From Phytoactinopolyspora halophila (GTDB lineage: Bacteria; Actinomycetota; Actinomycetes; Jiangellales; Jiangellaceae), in the NCBI RefSeq assembly GCF_003287285.1, contig NZ_QMIG01000042.1, positions 1-40,752 on the forward strand: a stretch of 40,752 bases of DNA, given 5' to 3'. Positions 6,570 through 14,052 of the stretch are shown here, piece after piece. Below the pieces are notes generated by a model. The model searched no databases, was not told the DNA's origin, and worked only from the letters and a program-made list of their open reading frames with translations. Made by a program: the position numbers and the translations under genes. How positions within the stretch are numbered: position 1 is the stretch's first letter; every line of letters begins with the position of its first letter.

Positions 6570-6603
6570 CACGCCGCGAATGGCGAGCAACACCTATACG
6601 CTT
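6570..6603 (-). promoter_or_regulatory. Predicted target of the pseudo-spacer: AAG PAM plus 12-nt seed match
   Basis: Reading the minus strand from 6603, AAG is followed by CGTATAGGTGT, which is the start of the pseudo-spacer (G at 6601 through T at 6590, 12 contiguous matches). The next base mismatches, the two after it match, and only those 2 of the remaining 20 positions agree. AAG is a strong PAM for the best-studied type I-E system. If the G is counted as the last base of the handle, as in Escherichia coli, the first mismatch falls at position 12, a flipped-out position that does not need to pair. The site covers the predicted -10 box and start point of the cas operon. Confidence 0.75.
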
Positions 6604-6622
6604 GGTTCTGTGGTACTGTCAG
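6593..6622 (-). promoter_or_regulatory. Predicted promoter of the Cascade operon
   Basis: On the minus strand, CTGACA (6622-6617) lies 18 nt before TATAGG (6598-6593), a reasonable sigma-70-like pair, giving a start near 6586 and a leader of about 165 nt before the TTG of cse1. The -35 lies in a palindrome GTCAG-CA-CTGAC at 6618-6629, which could bind a regulator. A separate promoter here is expected because the gene immediately upstream (6662-6808) is on the other strand, so cse1 cannot simply be read through from cas3. Promoter calls by eye in high-GC DNA are uncertain. Confidence 0.5.
6611..6619 (+). promoter_or_regulatory. Extended -10 element upstream of the small membrane-peptide ORF
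   Basis: TGG-TACTGT on the + strand fits an extended -10 (TGN TAnnnT) and would start transcription near 6626, about 36 nt before the TTG at 6662. There is no good -35. The region where a -35 would lie (about 6588-6596) is inside the pseudo-spacer target site, so Cascade bound there could block both divergent promoters. Confidence 0.35.
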
Positions 6623-6661
6623 CACTGACGAGCACGAGCCGCAATGTCCCGGGGGGAAATA

Positions 6662-6808
6662 TTGTTTAAAGATCGGCGCAGTAGATGGTCGGACAGACAC
6701 CTTCCGGCGTTCCGCCTGTCGGTCACCGCCGAGGTGTCTCTCGTCATGTGGATCTTCCTGTTCCTCGTCGTCGGACTCGTGGCATGGGGGCTCCTGGGGG
6801 CAACGTGA
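6662..6808 (+). CDS. Small single-TM membrane peptide in the cas locus
   Basis: This 48-aa open frame starts at TTG 6662, preceded 2 nt earlier by a strong GGGGGGAAA ribosome-binding site. The N-terminal half is basic (FKDRRSRWSDRHLPAFRLS) and the C-terminal half is a single hydrophobic helix (VMWIFLFLVVGLVAWGLLG). It is convergent with the Cas3 C-terminal-domain gene (ends 21 nt apart) and divergent from cse1, so it occupies the cas3-cse1 intergenic region alone. I recognise no family. Its size and composition are like small membrane peptides, including type I toxin peptides, but toxicity is speculation. A shorter form from ATG 6746 (20 aa) is possible. It may not be translated at all. Confidence 0.45.
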   Translation: MFKDRRSRWSDRHLPAFRLSVTAEVSLVMWIFLFLVVGLVAWGLLGAT

Positions 6809-6829
6809 CACTCGCCCTGCTTACATAGC

Positions 6830-7204
6830 CTAGGTCTCGGTTTCCCATATACGCAGGCCGAACACAGGGTGATATTCGAGTCTGACGGCGTCGATGGATG
6901 CACCGTCGTCGTCGAGTACGAGCCGCCGATAGTCGTACAGCCACCCAGACTGAGAAAACGGTCGGGGTACCGGAAGCCCTTCCAGTGCTCGGTAGGCATC
7001 AATATCAATGTCTACCGGGCACGTCAGGTGGACAGCTGAACGCAGGGCGGCGTCGATCTCGCCAGCTGTCAGTTCGTTCTCTTCGGTCAGATCCAGCGCA
7101 ACTCCTTCTAACGTGCGCGGATGCGGCGAATCGGAGCGCAGGATGACGACATCGATATGCCGCTCCAGCTCGACACTCTCTTCGGAGTCGTCTGGCACAG
7201 TCAT
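6830..7204 (-). CDS. Probable detached C-terminal domain of Cas3
   Basis: This 124-aa protein starts in an ATGA overlap with the stop codon of cas3. From memory of full-length actinobacterial Cas3 proteins, its layout (IDVVILR near the start, an ALRSAVHLT strand, then FSQSGWLYDYRRLVLD and LEYHPVFGLRI at the end) resembles the small accessory C-terminal domain that follows the helicase domains. The 821-aa cas3 product ends before such a domain. I therefore read it as a Cas3 split into two translationally coupled chains. The alternative is an unrelated hypothetical protein. The split could be natural or the result of a mutation near 7201-7240, where the cas3 frame ends in a low-complexity RRDRRDRRDGS tail. 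Confidence 0.55.
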   Translation of the reverse strand: MTVPDDSEESVELERHIDVVILRSDSPHPRTLEGVALDLTEENELTAGEIDAALRSAVHLTCPVDIDIDAYRALEGLPVPRPFSQSGWLYDYRRLVLDDDGASIDAVRLEYHPVFGLRIWETET

Positions 7205-9666
7205 GATCCATCCCGTCGGTCGCGACGGTCGCGGCGAGTGCGGCCGGGGTTCATCGGTTGTTCCGTAAGGCGCGTTATGGAGTCGTCACACCGTAGCGGT
7301 GGAATGTAATAGTGTCGCGCATACGCTTCGTCACGTTCCTGCTGCTTGCTATAAGTCTTCGCGGCTTGATCGAAGCGACGCTCCAGCCCTTCCGGCGCCG
7401 GCTTCGAAGCGACGTAGACGTCATGCACCAGCTTCGACGTCTGGCTCGGAAGCCGCAGCGACGACACGTCACGCAGCTCTTGCCAGGTACGTAGCAATGG
7501 TTCGTGCGGATAGACGACATGAAGTCCTCGTGGAAACGAGGGGCCGTTCTTACCAATAGGTGGTTCAAGTAACCCCAGAGTTGGGACCTGACAACCCCGA
7601 ACTTCGGGTGGGCGATGGTGCCGATGCACTCGGCCCACCCGCTGGATCAGCACGTCTATCGGACACAGGTCGCTGACTAGCAGGTCGAAGTCGATGTCGA
7701 GGCTGTGCTCCAGGATTTGTGTTCCGACGACGATAGCGTGGGGGCGTTGCTCTGAGGTCTCGCCAAAACTCTCTCGAAGCCACCGTTCGATGTCTGTGCG
7801 CTGGCCCTCTGAGGTCATGCGGGTCAAGTAGACGAGTGTCGGCGGCTTCTCCCAATCGGCTATCGCCTGCTCAATCCTCGTGTACATATCCTCGACACGA
7901 CCGACGAGGTTACAGATGACCAGGGCACATCCGCCCTGCCCAATCCGTTTCTCGAGCCACGTGGTCAACTCGTCGTCTGCCAAGTGATCAACTTCCACCT
8001 CGCGATCAGCGTTGACATCCGAAATCGCAATCGGCCGGGAAACGGGCTCGCCGACCGTGCCGGCCCACGTCACTTGCCAACCGCCAGGTACCTGAACCCG
8101 AGAAGCCTCGACCTCATTGGGTAACAGCCTCTGGCTCCCCGCCTTCCACTGAGCAATCAGCTCTGCGCGACGATCTGCTGGAAGCGTTGCCGAGAGCAAG
8201 ATCACCGGGATCCCGAGTCGACCGCACCACCACATAAGGCGGTACAGCAGAGTCGAACTGTAAGTGTCGAGTGCATGGACCTCGTCGACCAGGAGGACCT
8301 TGCTCGACAATCCGGCCAAGCGAACGTACACATGGCGCGACATGATGCTCGCCTGAAGTGACTGGTCCCAGGTGCCGATACCAACCGGGAACAGCAGGCC
8401 ACGCCGACGGGTGAAGAACTCCTTCTCCACATGCATGGGTGCATCGTCGTCCAGGCCAACCTCCGACGGGTCGAGCCGAGCATCGTCGAGCTCCTTCACA
8501 GCCGTGCTGTAGACGAGCTTGGGCGAGTACTCCATCCCCAGGTCATGCGCGGCGTCGCTCAGCTCGCTATGCATGCCGTTGGCCGTGGCCCGCGTTGGCA
8601 ACGCAATGTATCCACCGGAGAGGTCGAGACGGCGCACCAGCGTGGCCATGGCCTGCACTCCCGCTTTGGTCTTGCCCTCCCCGGTTGGCGCTTCGATCAC
8701 GAGCACCCCTGCGGAGTCCTGCTCGGCGACCAACGACTCGACAGCCAGATGCAAGGGCCGCGGGTCGTGGATGGCTGGAAAGAGTTGCCTGAACCTTGTG
8801 TCCTCCGGTGGCCTCCACTTCCGCCAGCGCAACCTCCGACCCACAACATCCTGGGCCTTCTCACGTGCAGACTCCCGATACGCTTCCAGATCATCTACGG
8901 GGAATCCGGCGTAGGGGAACTTTGTGTCATCCGACGCGATCCAGTCTGATACCGAAGTCAGCGCGATCAGACCCACTGCTGCCGTCGCAACATCCAGCGA
9001 CGTCTCGGCCCAGTTAGCTTCGGCCGGCTCGCCCAACGACCACAGTTGTATGAGAGCGGTGACCAAGTCATCTCGCCATTGGTCCCATCGGTGCCCGCCA
9101 TAGTGTCCACGTCTATCTTTCGCTGCGAGATACTTGTCAGACGCGATCAAGTTGCCGTGATGACCACCGATCCCGTGTGCGATCGCCGCTGTGACGTCAG
9201 CTGTGGCTCCCCATCGGCGCAGGGCATCACGGAAATAGACAGTAGTGAAATCCCCGTGCTTGATATCAACACGTCCCTTTTGCGCAGCAGAGACGAGTCT
9301 CTCCAACTCGCCTTTCACCTGGTCGCCGAACGAGGCGACGGCAAGATCCAACCGTTTCGCCTGAAAGACTGGGCTGCATTTACCCAGGTCATGAAGGCCA
9401 CATAGCACAGCCACCCAGGACGGAACGTGCCCCAGTGGGCCAAGTCCCGTTTCAAGCTCACGGCGCATGGTCGGACCCAAATATACGTCGTAGAGCTGCT
9501 CCGCCACCGCCACAGTATCGATCATGTGACACACCAGCGGATGCGGCACTGACCCGCTCCCGGCCTTACCCCAGGCTGCTGTGACGGGAACGCTGACAAC
9601 AACCTCCGACAGAGATCCCACCCCCTGCGCAACGTTCACCGAATCCGGAGGCCAACTTACGGCCAT
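7201..9666 (-). CDS. cas3: Cas3 HD nuclease-helicase (type I-E)
   Basis: Cas3 is recruited by Cascade and unwinds and degrades target DNA. The 821-aa product has an N-terminal HD nuclease domain (His42/His47 in HPLVCHMID, LCGLHDLGK with His92-Asp93, then HGIGGHHG). It also has a superfamily 2 helicase: Walker A IEAPTGEGKTKAGVQ, Walker B LLVDEVHALDTYSS, motif III LLSATLP, and motifs V-VI GTQILEHSLDIDFDLLVSDL and DVLIQRVGRVHRHHR. The final residues (NPGRTRRDRRDRRDGS) are low-complexity, and the accessory C-terminal domain seems to be encoded separately at 6830-7204. The gene diverges from CRISPR array 2 and is separated from cse1 by a gene on the opposite strand. Confidence 0.96.
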   Translation of the reverse strand: MAVSWPPDSVNVAQGVGSLSEVVVSVPVTAAWGKAGSGSVPHPLVCHMIDTVAVAEQLYDVYLGPTMRRELETGLGPLGHVPSWVAVLCGLHDLGKCSPVFQAKRLDLAVASFGDQVKGELERLVSAAQKGRVDIKHGDFTTVYFRDALRRWGATADVTAAIAHGIGGHHGNLIASDKYLAAKDRRGHYGGHRWDQWRDDLVTALIQLWSLGEPAEANWAETSLDVATAAVGLIALTSVSDWIASDDTKFPYAGFPVDDLEAYRESAREKAQDVVGRRLRWRKWRPPEDTRFRQLFPAIHDPRPLHLAVESLVAEQDSAGVLVIEAPTGEGKTKAGVQAMATLVRRLDLSGGYIALPTRATANGMHSELSDAAHDLGMEYSPKLVYSTAVKELDDARLDPSEVGLDDDAPMHVEKEFFTRRRGLLFPVGIGTWDQSLQASIMSRHVYVRLAGLSSKVLLVDEVHALDTYSSTLLYRLMWWCGRLGIPVILLSATLPADRRAELIAQWKAGSQRLLPNEVEASRVQVPGGWQVTWAGTVGEPVSRPIAISDVNADREVEVDHLADDELTTWLEKRIGQGGCALVICNLVGRVEDMYTRIEQAIADWEKPPTLVYLTRMTSEGQRTDIERWLRESFGETSEQRPHAIVVGTQILEHSLDIDFDLLVSDLCPIDVLIQRVGRVHRHHRPPEVRGCQVPTLGLLEPPIGKNGPSFPRGLHVVYPHEPLLRTWQELRDVSSLRLPSQTSKLVHDVYVASKPAPEGLERRFDQAAKTYSKQQERDEAYARHYYIPPLRCDDSITRLTEQPMNPGRTRRDRRDRRDGS

Positions 9667-9840
9667 CCGAAGCTCACTGAGCGATCACTAGCTCAAGCAT
9701 CATAGTTGCCGCGTACTATCGGGAACATCCCAACGAAGCCATTAGCACACAGATTGCCGGGCAGCACGCTAGCCTTGGCCACTCGACACTTGGTAACCAA
9801 AAATCCCATGATCGGCACATAACGCACCAGGTCAAAAAGG
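9667..9840. promoter_or_regulatory. Shared intergenic region: array 2 leader and cas3 promoter
   Basis: The 174 nt between the divergent cas3 gene and array 2 must hold the array leader on the + strand. The segment next to the first repeat is locally A-rich (AACCAAAAATCCCATG, then AGGTCAAAAAG), as leaders often are. For cas3, a TATGAT -10-like box lies on the minus strand at 9704-9699, about 33 nt before its ATG, but no good -35 is visible. Confidence 0.5.
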
Positions 9841-11517
9841 GTGCTCCCCGCGCACGCGGGGATGATCCGGACCGGCAGTCCTGCTCCTGACGGCCGACGC
9901 CGTGCTCCCCGCGCACGCGGGGATGATCCGCGTCCAACGAGCGTCCAAGTATCGTCCAATCGGTGCTCCCCGCGCACGCGGGGATGATCCGATCACCCCT
10001 CAATAGATCCACCCCTGAACTGGGTGCTCCCCGCGCACGCGGGGATGATCCGACCTCGATGCCGGCGGCCGCCTCGTCGAGCCCGTGCTCCCCGCGCACG
10101 CGGGGATGATCCGGTCCCGACCATTGCTGACATCTCCGCCCCAACGTGCTCCCCGCGCACGCGGGGATGATCCGGATCTGAAGAAGCTCGACCGGGAGCT
10201 ACCCAAGTGCTCCCCGCGCACGCGGGGATGATCCACCGGCCTGGTCCTGGAGGTTCGCCAGCGCCTCGTGCTCCCCGCGCACGCGGGGATGATCCCAGCA
10301 AGGCCGCGAAGCTGCTGACCGCCGTCGAGTGCTCCCCGCGCACGCGGGGATGATCCGCGGGCGGGATTGCCACGAGGCAGCCAGCCCGGGTGCTCCCCGC
10401 GCACGCGGGGATGATCCCTCGTCCGAGCGCTGAACATCCACGCCATACAGGTGCTCCCCGCGCACGCGGGGATGATCCCGAGAAGGCCCACGCCAAGATC
10501 ATCAATCTGGAGTGCTCCCCGCGCACGCGGGGATGATCCTGTGCGTACCGGGACTGGCGCGCGCCCGCGTGCGTGCTCCCCGCGCACGCGGGGATGATCC
10601 ACAGCGTCGAATTGGTTCCCTCGCCGCCTGTCAGTGCTCCCCGCGCACGCGGGGATGATCCTGTTGAACCGAACGCGGTTCAGCGTGGCCAGCCGTGCTC
10701 CCCGCGCACGCGGGGATGATCCGGCGGCTGGTGGAGGTGGTCGCGTGAGGGGCATGTGCTCCCCGCGCACGCGGGGATGATCCGAGGAGATGGTCGAGTC
10801 ATATGCGCAGGAGAGAGTGCTCCCCGCGCACGCGGGGATGATCCCGCGGACGCTTAGATGACAGTAAGCCACACCGGCGTGCTCCCCGCGCACGCGGGGA
10901 TGATCCCACCACTGGGGAGGATGCATGATCCAGGATGAGGTGCTCCCCGCGCACGCGGGGATGATCCTTTGACACGATCTGTCGAATCACTTCTGCTGAT
11001 GTGCTCCCCGCGCACGCGGGGATGATCCATGTCGGTCAACGTCCGCATGTGCATAAAACGCGTGCTCCCCGCGCACGCGGGGATGATCCCCTCAGCCGTG
11101 CCGTCGCGAAATCGGGTCCGGGAGTGCTCCCCGCGCACGCGGGGATGATCCTCCCGTAAACTAACATCTAGATCTCTTGCCCGGGTGCTCCCCGCGCACG
11201 CGGGGATGATCCTGTTGTTTTGCCCTGGCCAGTCGGACCGATCAGGTGCTCCCCGCGCACGCGGGGATGATCCTTCAACGTCGCCTGAACCATTAAAATC
11301 ATATACGTGCTCCCCGCGCACGCGGGGATGATCCGACTGAAATCCCGCTGTCCTCATAGTTTTGGCCGTGCTCCCCGCGCACGCGGGGATGATCCGTGAC
11401 GTGGGGTAGGGGCGGTCGAGCAGCATGTGTGCTCCCCGCGCACGCGGGGATGATCCCTCGGACATGATCATCACCTGTAGACCTCTCGTGTGCTCCCCGC
11501 GCACGCGGGGATGATCC
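9841..11517 (+). CRISPR. CRISPR array 2, type I-E, 28 repeats / 27 spacers
   Basis: Twenty-eight 28-nt repeats begin at 9841 and recur every 61 nt, with two 34-nt spacers (after the repeats at 10817 and 11062); the last repeat is 11490-11517. As far as I can read, all copies are identical: GTGCTCCCCGCG, CA, then CGCGGGGATGATCC. The first five repeats of array 1 have the same sequence. The orientation is + with the leader at left (9667-9840). No degenerate terminal repeat is visible, so the trailer end is either recent or truncated. Spacers often start with G. The uniformity suggests the array has been maintained or recently acquired, although no adaptation genes are in the window. Confidence 0.98.
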
Positions 11518-11954
11518 GCCTACGCGAGTGCTTCTCGCCAGAGATGGGTCCGTGTGGAGTTTAGGTTGAGGGGTGTGCGGGAAAGAGGTCGCCATAGTGG
11601 CCTGAATTCCACGCAGGCGCTGCGAAACACCACATCGATCATGAACCAGCGTGTCCGCGACAACCGCCGGGCGCCCCCGATTCCCGGCACACACGGGAAT
11701 CGATCATCCAGGACGCATTACACGAGGTGCTCCTCTACACGACCCCGCTGGATGGAACGAGGCCGGTGGGGCAGAGCGCTAGATATGCGAAGGTCCGGTG
11801 CCGTCCGTAGCTGGACAGACGACGCCGGACCAACACAAGCTCGAATGATGCAGTACCGGGCGACCCTTGAGGGTCGTTGGAGCAGATCCGACCGCTTCCG
11901 CCCCACGTCCCGCCGCATGCTCGCCACGGCAGGACCCGTCAGCGATATGCAGTA
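11518..11954. other. 437-nt stretch without a convincing gene
   Basis: Between array 2 and the IscA-like gene I see no complete gene. One + strand frame near 11695-11805 reads SIIQDALHEVLLYTTPLDG and then RPVGQSARYAKVRCRP before a stop. It looks more protein-like than its surroundings and could be a gene remnant, but I cannot name a family. Other frames are low-complexity arginine-rich shadows. Confidence 0.4.
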
Positions 11955-12251
11955 TCAGGACTCCGGCTGCATGCCGAGCATGAACTGAACCTCGCCCTGC
12001 TCGCTGATCTCGGCGTCCAGGGCCTTGTCGTCGAGCTGCTCGGCGGCGGACGAATCCATCATCACCTTGGTTCCCTGGGCATCGACGACCTGATCCCCGG
12101 GCTCCGGTGCATCGGTGACCTGCAGCGTGAAACCCTGGCTACCGTCGTCACCCGTCGTCGAGGCGATCCGTAGACCCGTATCCTCTGACATCCCGGGCTG
12201 CGAGGTCAGGTGACGAACGGCGGTCACGGCTTGATCGGTTAGCATCAACAT
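11955..12251 (-). CDS. HesB/IscA-like protein without cysteines
   Basis: This 98-aa protein begins MLMLTDQAVTAVRHLTSQPG and follows the HesB/IscA fold pattern: an N-terminal helix, GLRIAST, FTLQVTDAPEPGDQVVDAQG, then MMDSSAAEQLDDKALDAEI and a final strand. A-type iron-sulfur carriers normally use three conserved cysteines. None is present here, as is usual for a distinct actinobacterial subgroup, so a role in carrying Fe-S clusters is doubtful. It stands alone, with array 2 and an empty stretch on one side. The true function is unknown. Confidence 0.75.
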   Translation of the reverse strand: MLMLTDQAVTAVRHLTSQPGMSEDTGLRIASTTGDDGSQGFTLQVTDAPEPGDQVVDAQGTKVMMDSSAAEQLDDKALDAEISEQGEVQFMLGMQPES

Positions 12252-12512
12252 TTGGGCGCTCCTTGCGCTCGTTCGTGCCTTGCAGTCATGTCACGCCAGA
12301 GAATGGCGCCAGACACCCCCAGCAGCTCGCGATCCAACTTTGCCGTCCAGGGCCGAAACCAAGGCGTGCAAATAGGTGGAGCCACAAAGAGCGACTTCTT
12401 CCACCCTGAACGTCGATACCCATATCTCGCAAGGAGAATCGCCGCGTCGGCACAACAACCAGAGTGATCATTCACACTCTTGCCCGAACGTGCCTCCGGT
12501 GAGAGGGTCCGC

Positions 12513-13043
12513 TCAGTCGTCGCCGCCCCGCCGCACAAGCCGTCGCCACCAGGGACGATGCCGGCCCGACCGCTCCGCAGCCACCGGCGGATCAGCGGGC
12601 TGGCCCGGTCGGGCGGGCTCGCCCGGTCGGGCAGAACGATCCTCATGTCCATCGCGCCACTGCTCGACGATCCTCTCGACATCGACGAGGGAAATGGGGA
12701 TCTGAGGACCCGACGGGGCGCGCATGTACTCGACGATCTGTTCGTTCAGATTTCTGACGACGTCACGTACGGCGTCCTCGGAGGGCAGGTCGCGCACCGT
12801 CTCCGGGAGGCGGTCGATCTCTTTGCGCAGCTTCAACGGGGTCGGCAGCACCGCATCGGTCGGCAAGCCTTCGCGCTCCAGCTTCTGCTTGACCCACCAC
12901 ATCTCGTCGTGGGCCTTGCCGAATTCGGGAAGCGGTTTGCCAGCGCCGGGAAGGTTGTCGAACTCGCCGCGTTCCTGGGCTTCGCGGATCTGCCGCTCGA
13001 TCCACGATTCGAAGCTCATTCCCGACGGCTTGCGCTCGGTCAC
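12513..13043 (-). CDS. DUF1992 (DnaJ-homologue C28-like) protein
   Basis: This 176-aa protein starts at GTG 13043 (MTERKPSGMSFESWIERQ). The block FESWIERQIREAQERGEFDN, followed by LPGAGKPL, is the signature of DUF1992, the conserved domain of DnaJ homologue subfamily C member 28. WWVKQKLEREGLP and LRKEIDRLPETVRDLPSE complete it. The last 30 residues are proline/arginine-rich and encoded by GC-rich repeats (GCCCGGTCGGGC occurs twice near 12600). An open frame continues upstream of the start as an antisense shadow of ccdA and is excluded. Cellular role unknown. Confidence 0.85.
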   Translation of the reverse strand: MTERKPSGMSFESWIERQIREAQERGEFDNLPGAGKPLPEFGKAHDEMWWVKQKLEREGLPTDAVLPTPLKLRKEIDRLPETVRDLPSEDAVRDVVRNLNEQIVEYMRAPSGPQIPISLVDVERIVEQWRDGHEDRSARPGEPARPGQPADPPVAAERSGRHRPWWRRLVRRGGDD

Positions 13044-13168
13044 ACACCCATTGTCCACCACAGAACGGCGTGCGGAAGATGGCACCGCGTGGAGCTGCGT
13101 TCCCGTATACAGACTGCGGGAAGCACACGATCTGGGACGGCCACACCGCCTACCGAGTACTGCTGCAC

Positions 13169-14050
13169 CTACTGGACCGACTCCTGCAACTCCTGCGACG
13201 CCTGATTCTTGCGCCTGATTCGCCGGGTCACGACGAACGCCAGGGCGAGCAGAACGGCGGCGACGATGGCGAAGCCCCAGACTCCGACCGCGTCGATGCT
13301 GCGGGACATCCAGTTCTGAATGCTCTCGCCCACACCGATGACCGGATCGTCGACGGCGCCACCGCGCAGTACCCGGATCTCGTACCAGCCGTAGTACGCC
13401 ACATACCCGCCGGCGACGAGCAGGAGTCCACCACCGAGACGCGGGACAAGCCTTCCTGCCCTGCGCAGCCACGTCACCATCGTCGTCTGGGCAAGTGCCA
13501 CGGCCAGTGACACGGAGACCACGACCAGTCCCATGCCCAGCGCGTACGTGCCGAAAACGGCGAGCCCACCGAGAAACGAGCCGGTCCGGAAACTTGCCAC
13601 GACAGTGGCGAGGAAGGGAACGAACGTGCAGGTCAGCGAGACGAGCGCGTACGTGACTCCGAACGTTGCCATGGATCCGAGGGAGCGTGTGAGCTCGGGC
13701 CCGCGCACACCGAACCGCATTCCGGGAATGTTTCCACCGGCCAGCAACCAGATGCCCAAGCCCAGCAACAACACCCCGAGCACGACGGTGAACCAGGGCA
13801 GGTATCGCTGGACGCTGCCGATGTTCGCCACGCTCGACAGGAGCAAGCCGAAGGCACCGAAAACGGCCGCGAACCCCGCCGTCATCGCACCCGCGAACCC
13901 GAGGGCACGCCGGACGGCTGCCGGCCGATCCGGCGAATCGTCGCCCATGACCAGGAACGACGCGTATGCCGGCAGGAGGGCGAACCCACACGGGTTCACC
14001 ACGGCCAGCATCCCAGCCGCGGCGGCCAGGGCGATCGGGAGACTTTCCAT
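13169..14050 (-). CDS. ccdA: CcdA/DsbD-family thiol-disulfide membrane transporter
   Basis: This 293-aa membrane protein is of the CcdA/DsbD transmembrane family, which passes reducing equivalents across the membrane to extracytoplasmic thioredoxin-like proteins. It has about six long hydrophobic segments plus one more near the C-terminus. The two functional cysteines are in MLAVVNPCGFALLPAY and in SLTCTFVPFLATV (usually GC-TFVPF). The start lies 2 nt after the stop of the lipoprotein thioredoxin gene, so the pair is an operon and probably a redox couple. The C-terminus ends in an arginine/lysine patch and a glutamine-rich tail. Confidence 0.88.
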   Translation of the reverse strand: MESLPIALAAAAGMLAVVNPCGFALLPAYASFLVMGDDSPDRPAAVRRALGFAGAMTAGFAAVFGAFGLLLSSVANIGSVQRYLPWFTVVLGVLLLGLGIWLLAGGNIPGMRFGVRGPELTRSLGSMATFGVTYALVSLTCTFVPFLATVVASFRTGSFLGGLAVFGTYALGMGLVVVSVSLAVALAQTTMVTWLRRAGRLVPRLGGGLLLVAGGYVAYYGWYEIRVLRGGAVDDPVIGVGESIQNWMSRSIDAVGVWGFAIVAAVLLALAFVVTRRIRRKNQASQELQESVQ

Positions 14051-14052
14051 GC

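Noticed and set aside
6536-6811. 91-aa minus-strand ORF between the Cas3 C-terminal domain gene and cse1
   Set aside because: No Shine-Dalgarno or family-like sequence; it runs through the predicted promoter and pseudo-repeat 1 and is antisense to the better-supported small + ORF.
11528-11552. Degenerate 29th repeat of array 2 (GTGCTTCTCGCC)
   Set aside because: It starts only 11 nt after the last repeat, so there is no spacer, and the hairpin is lost.
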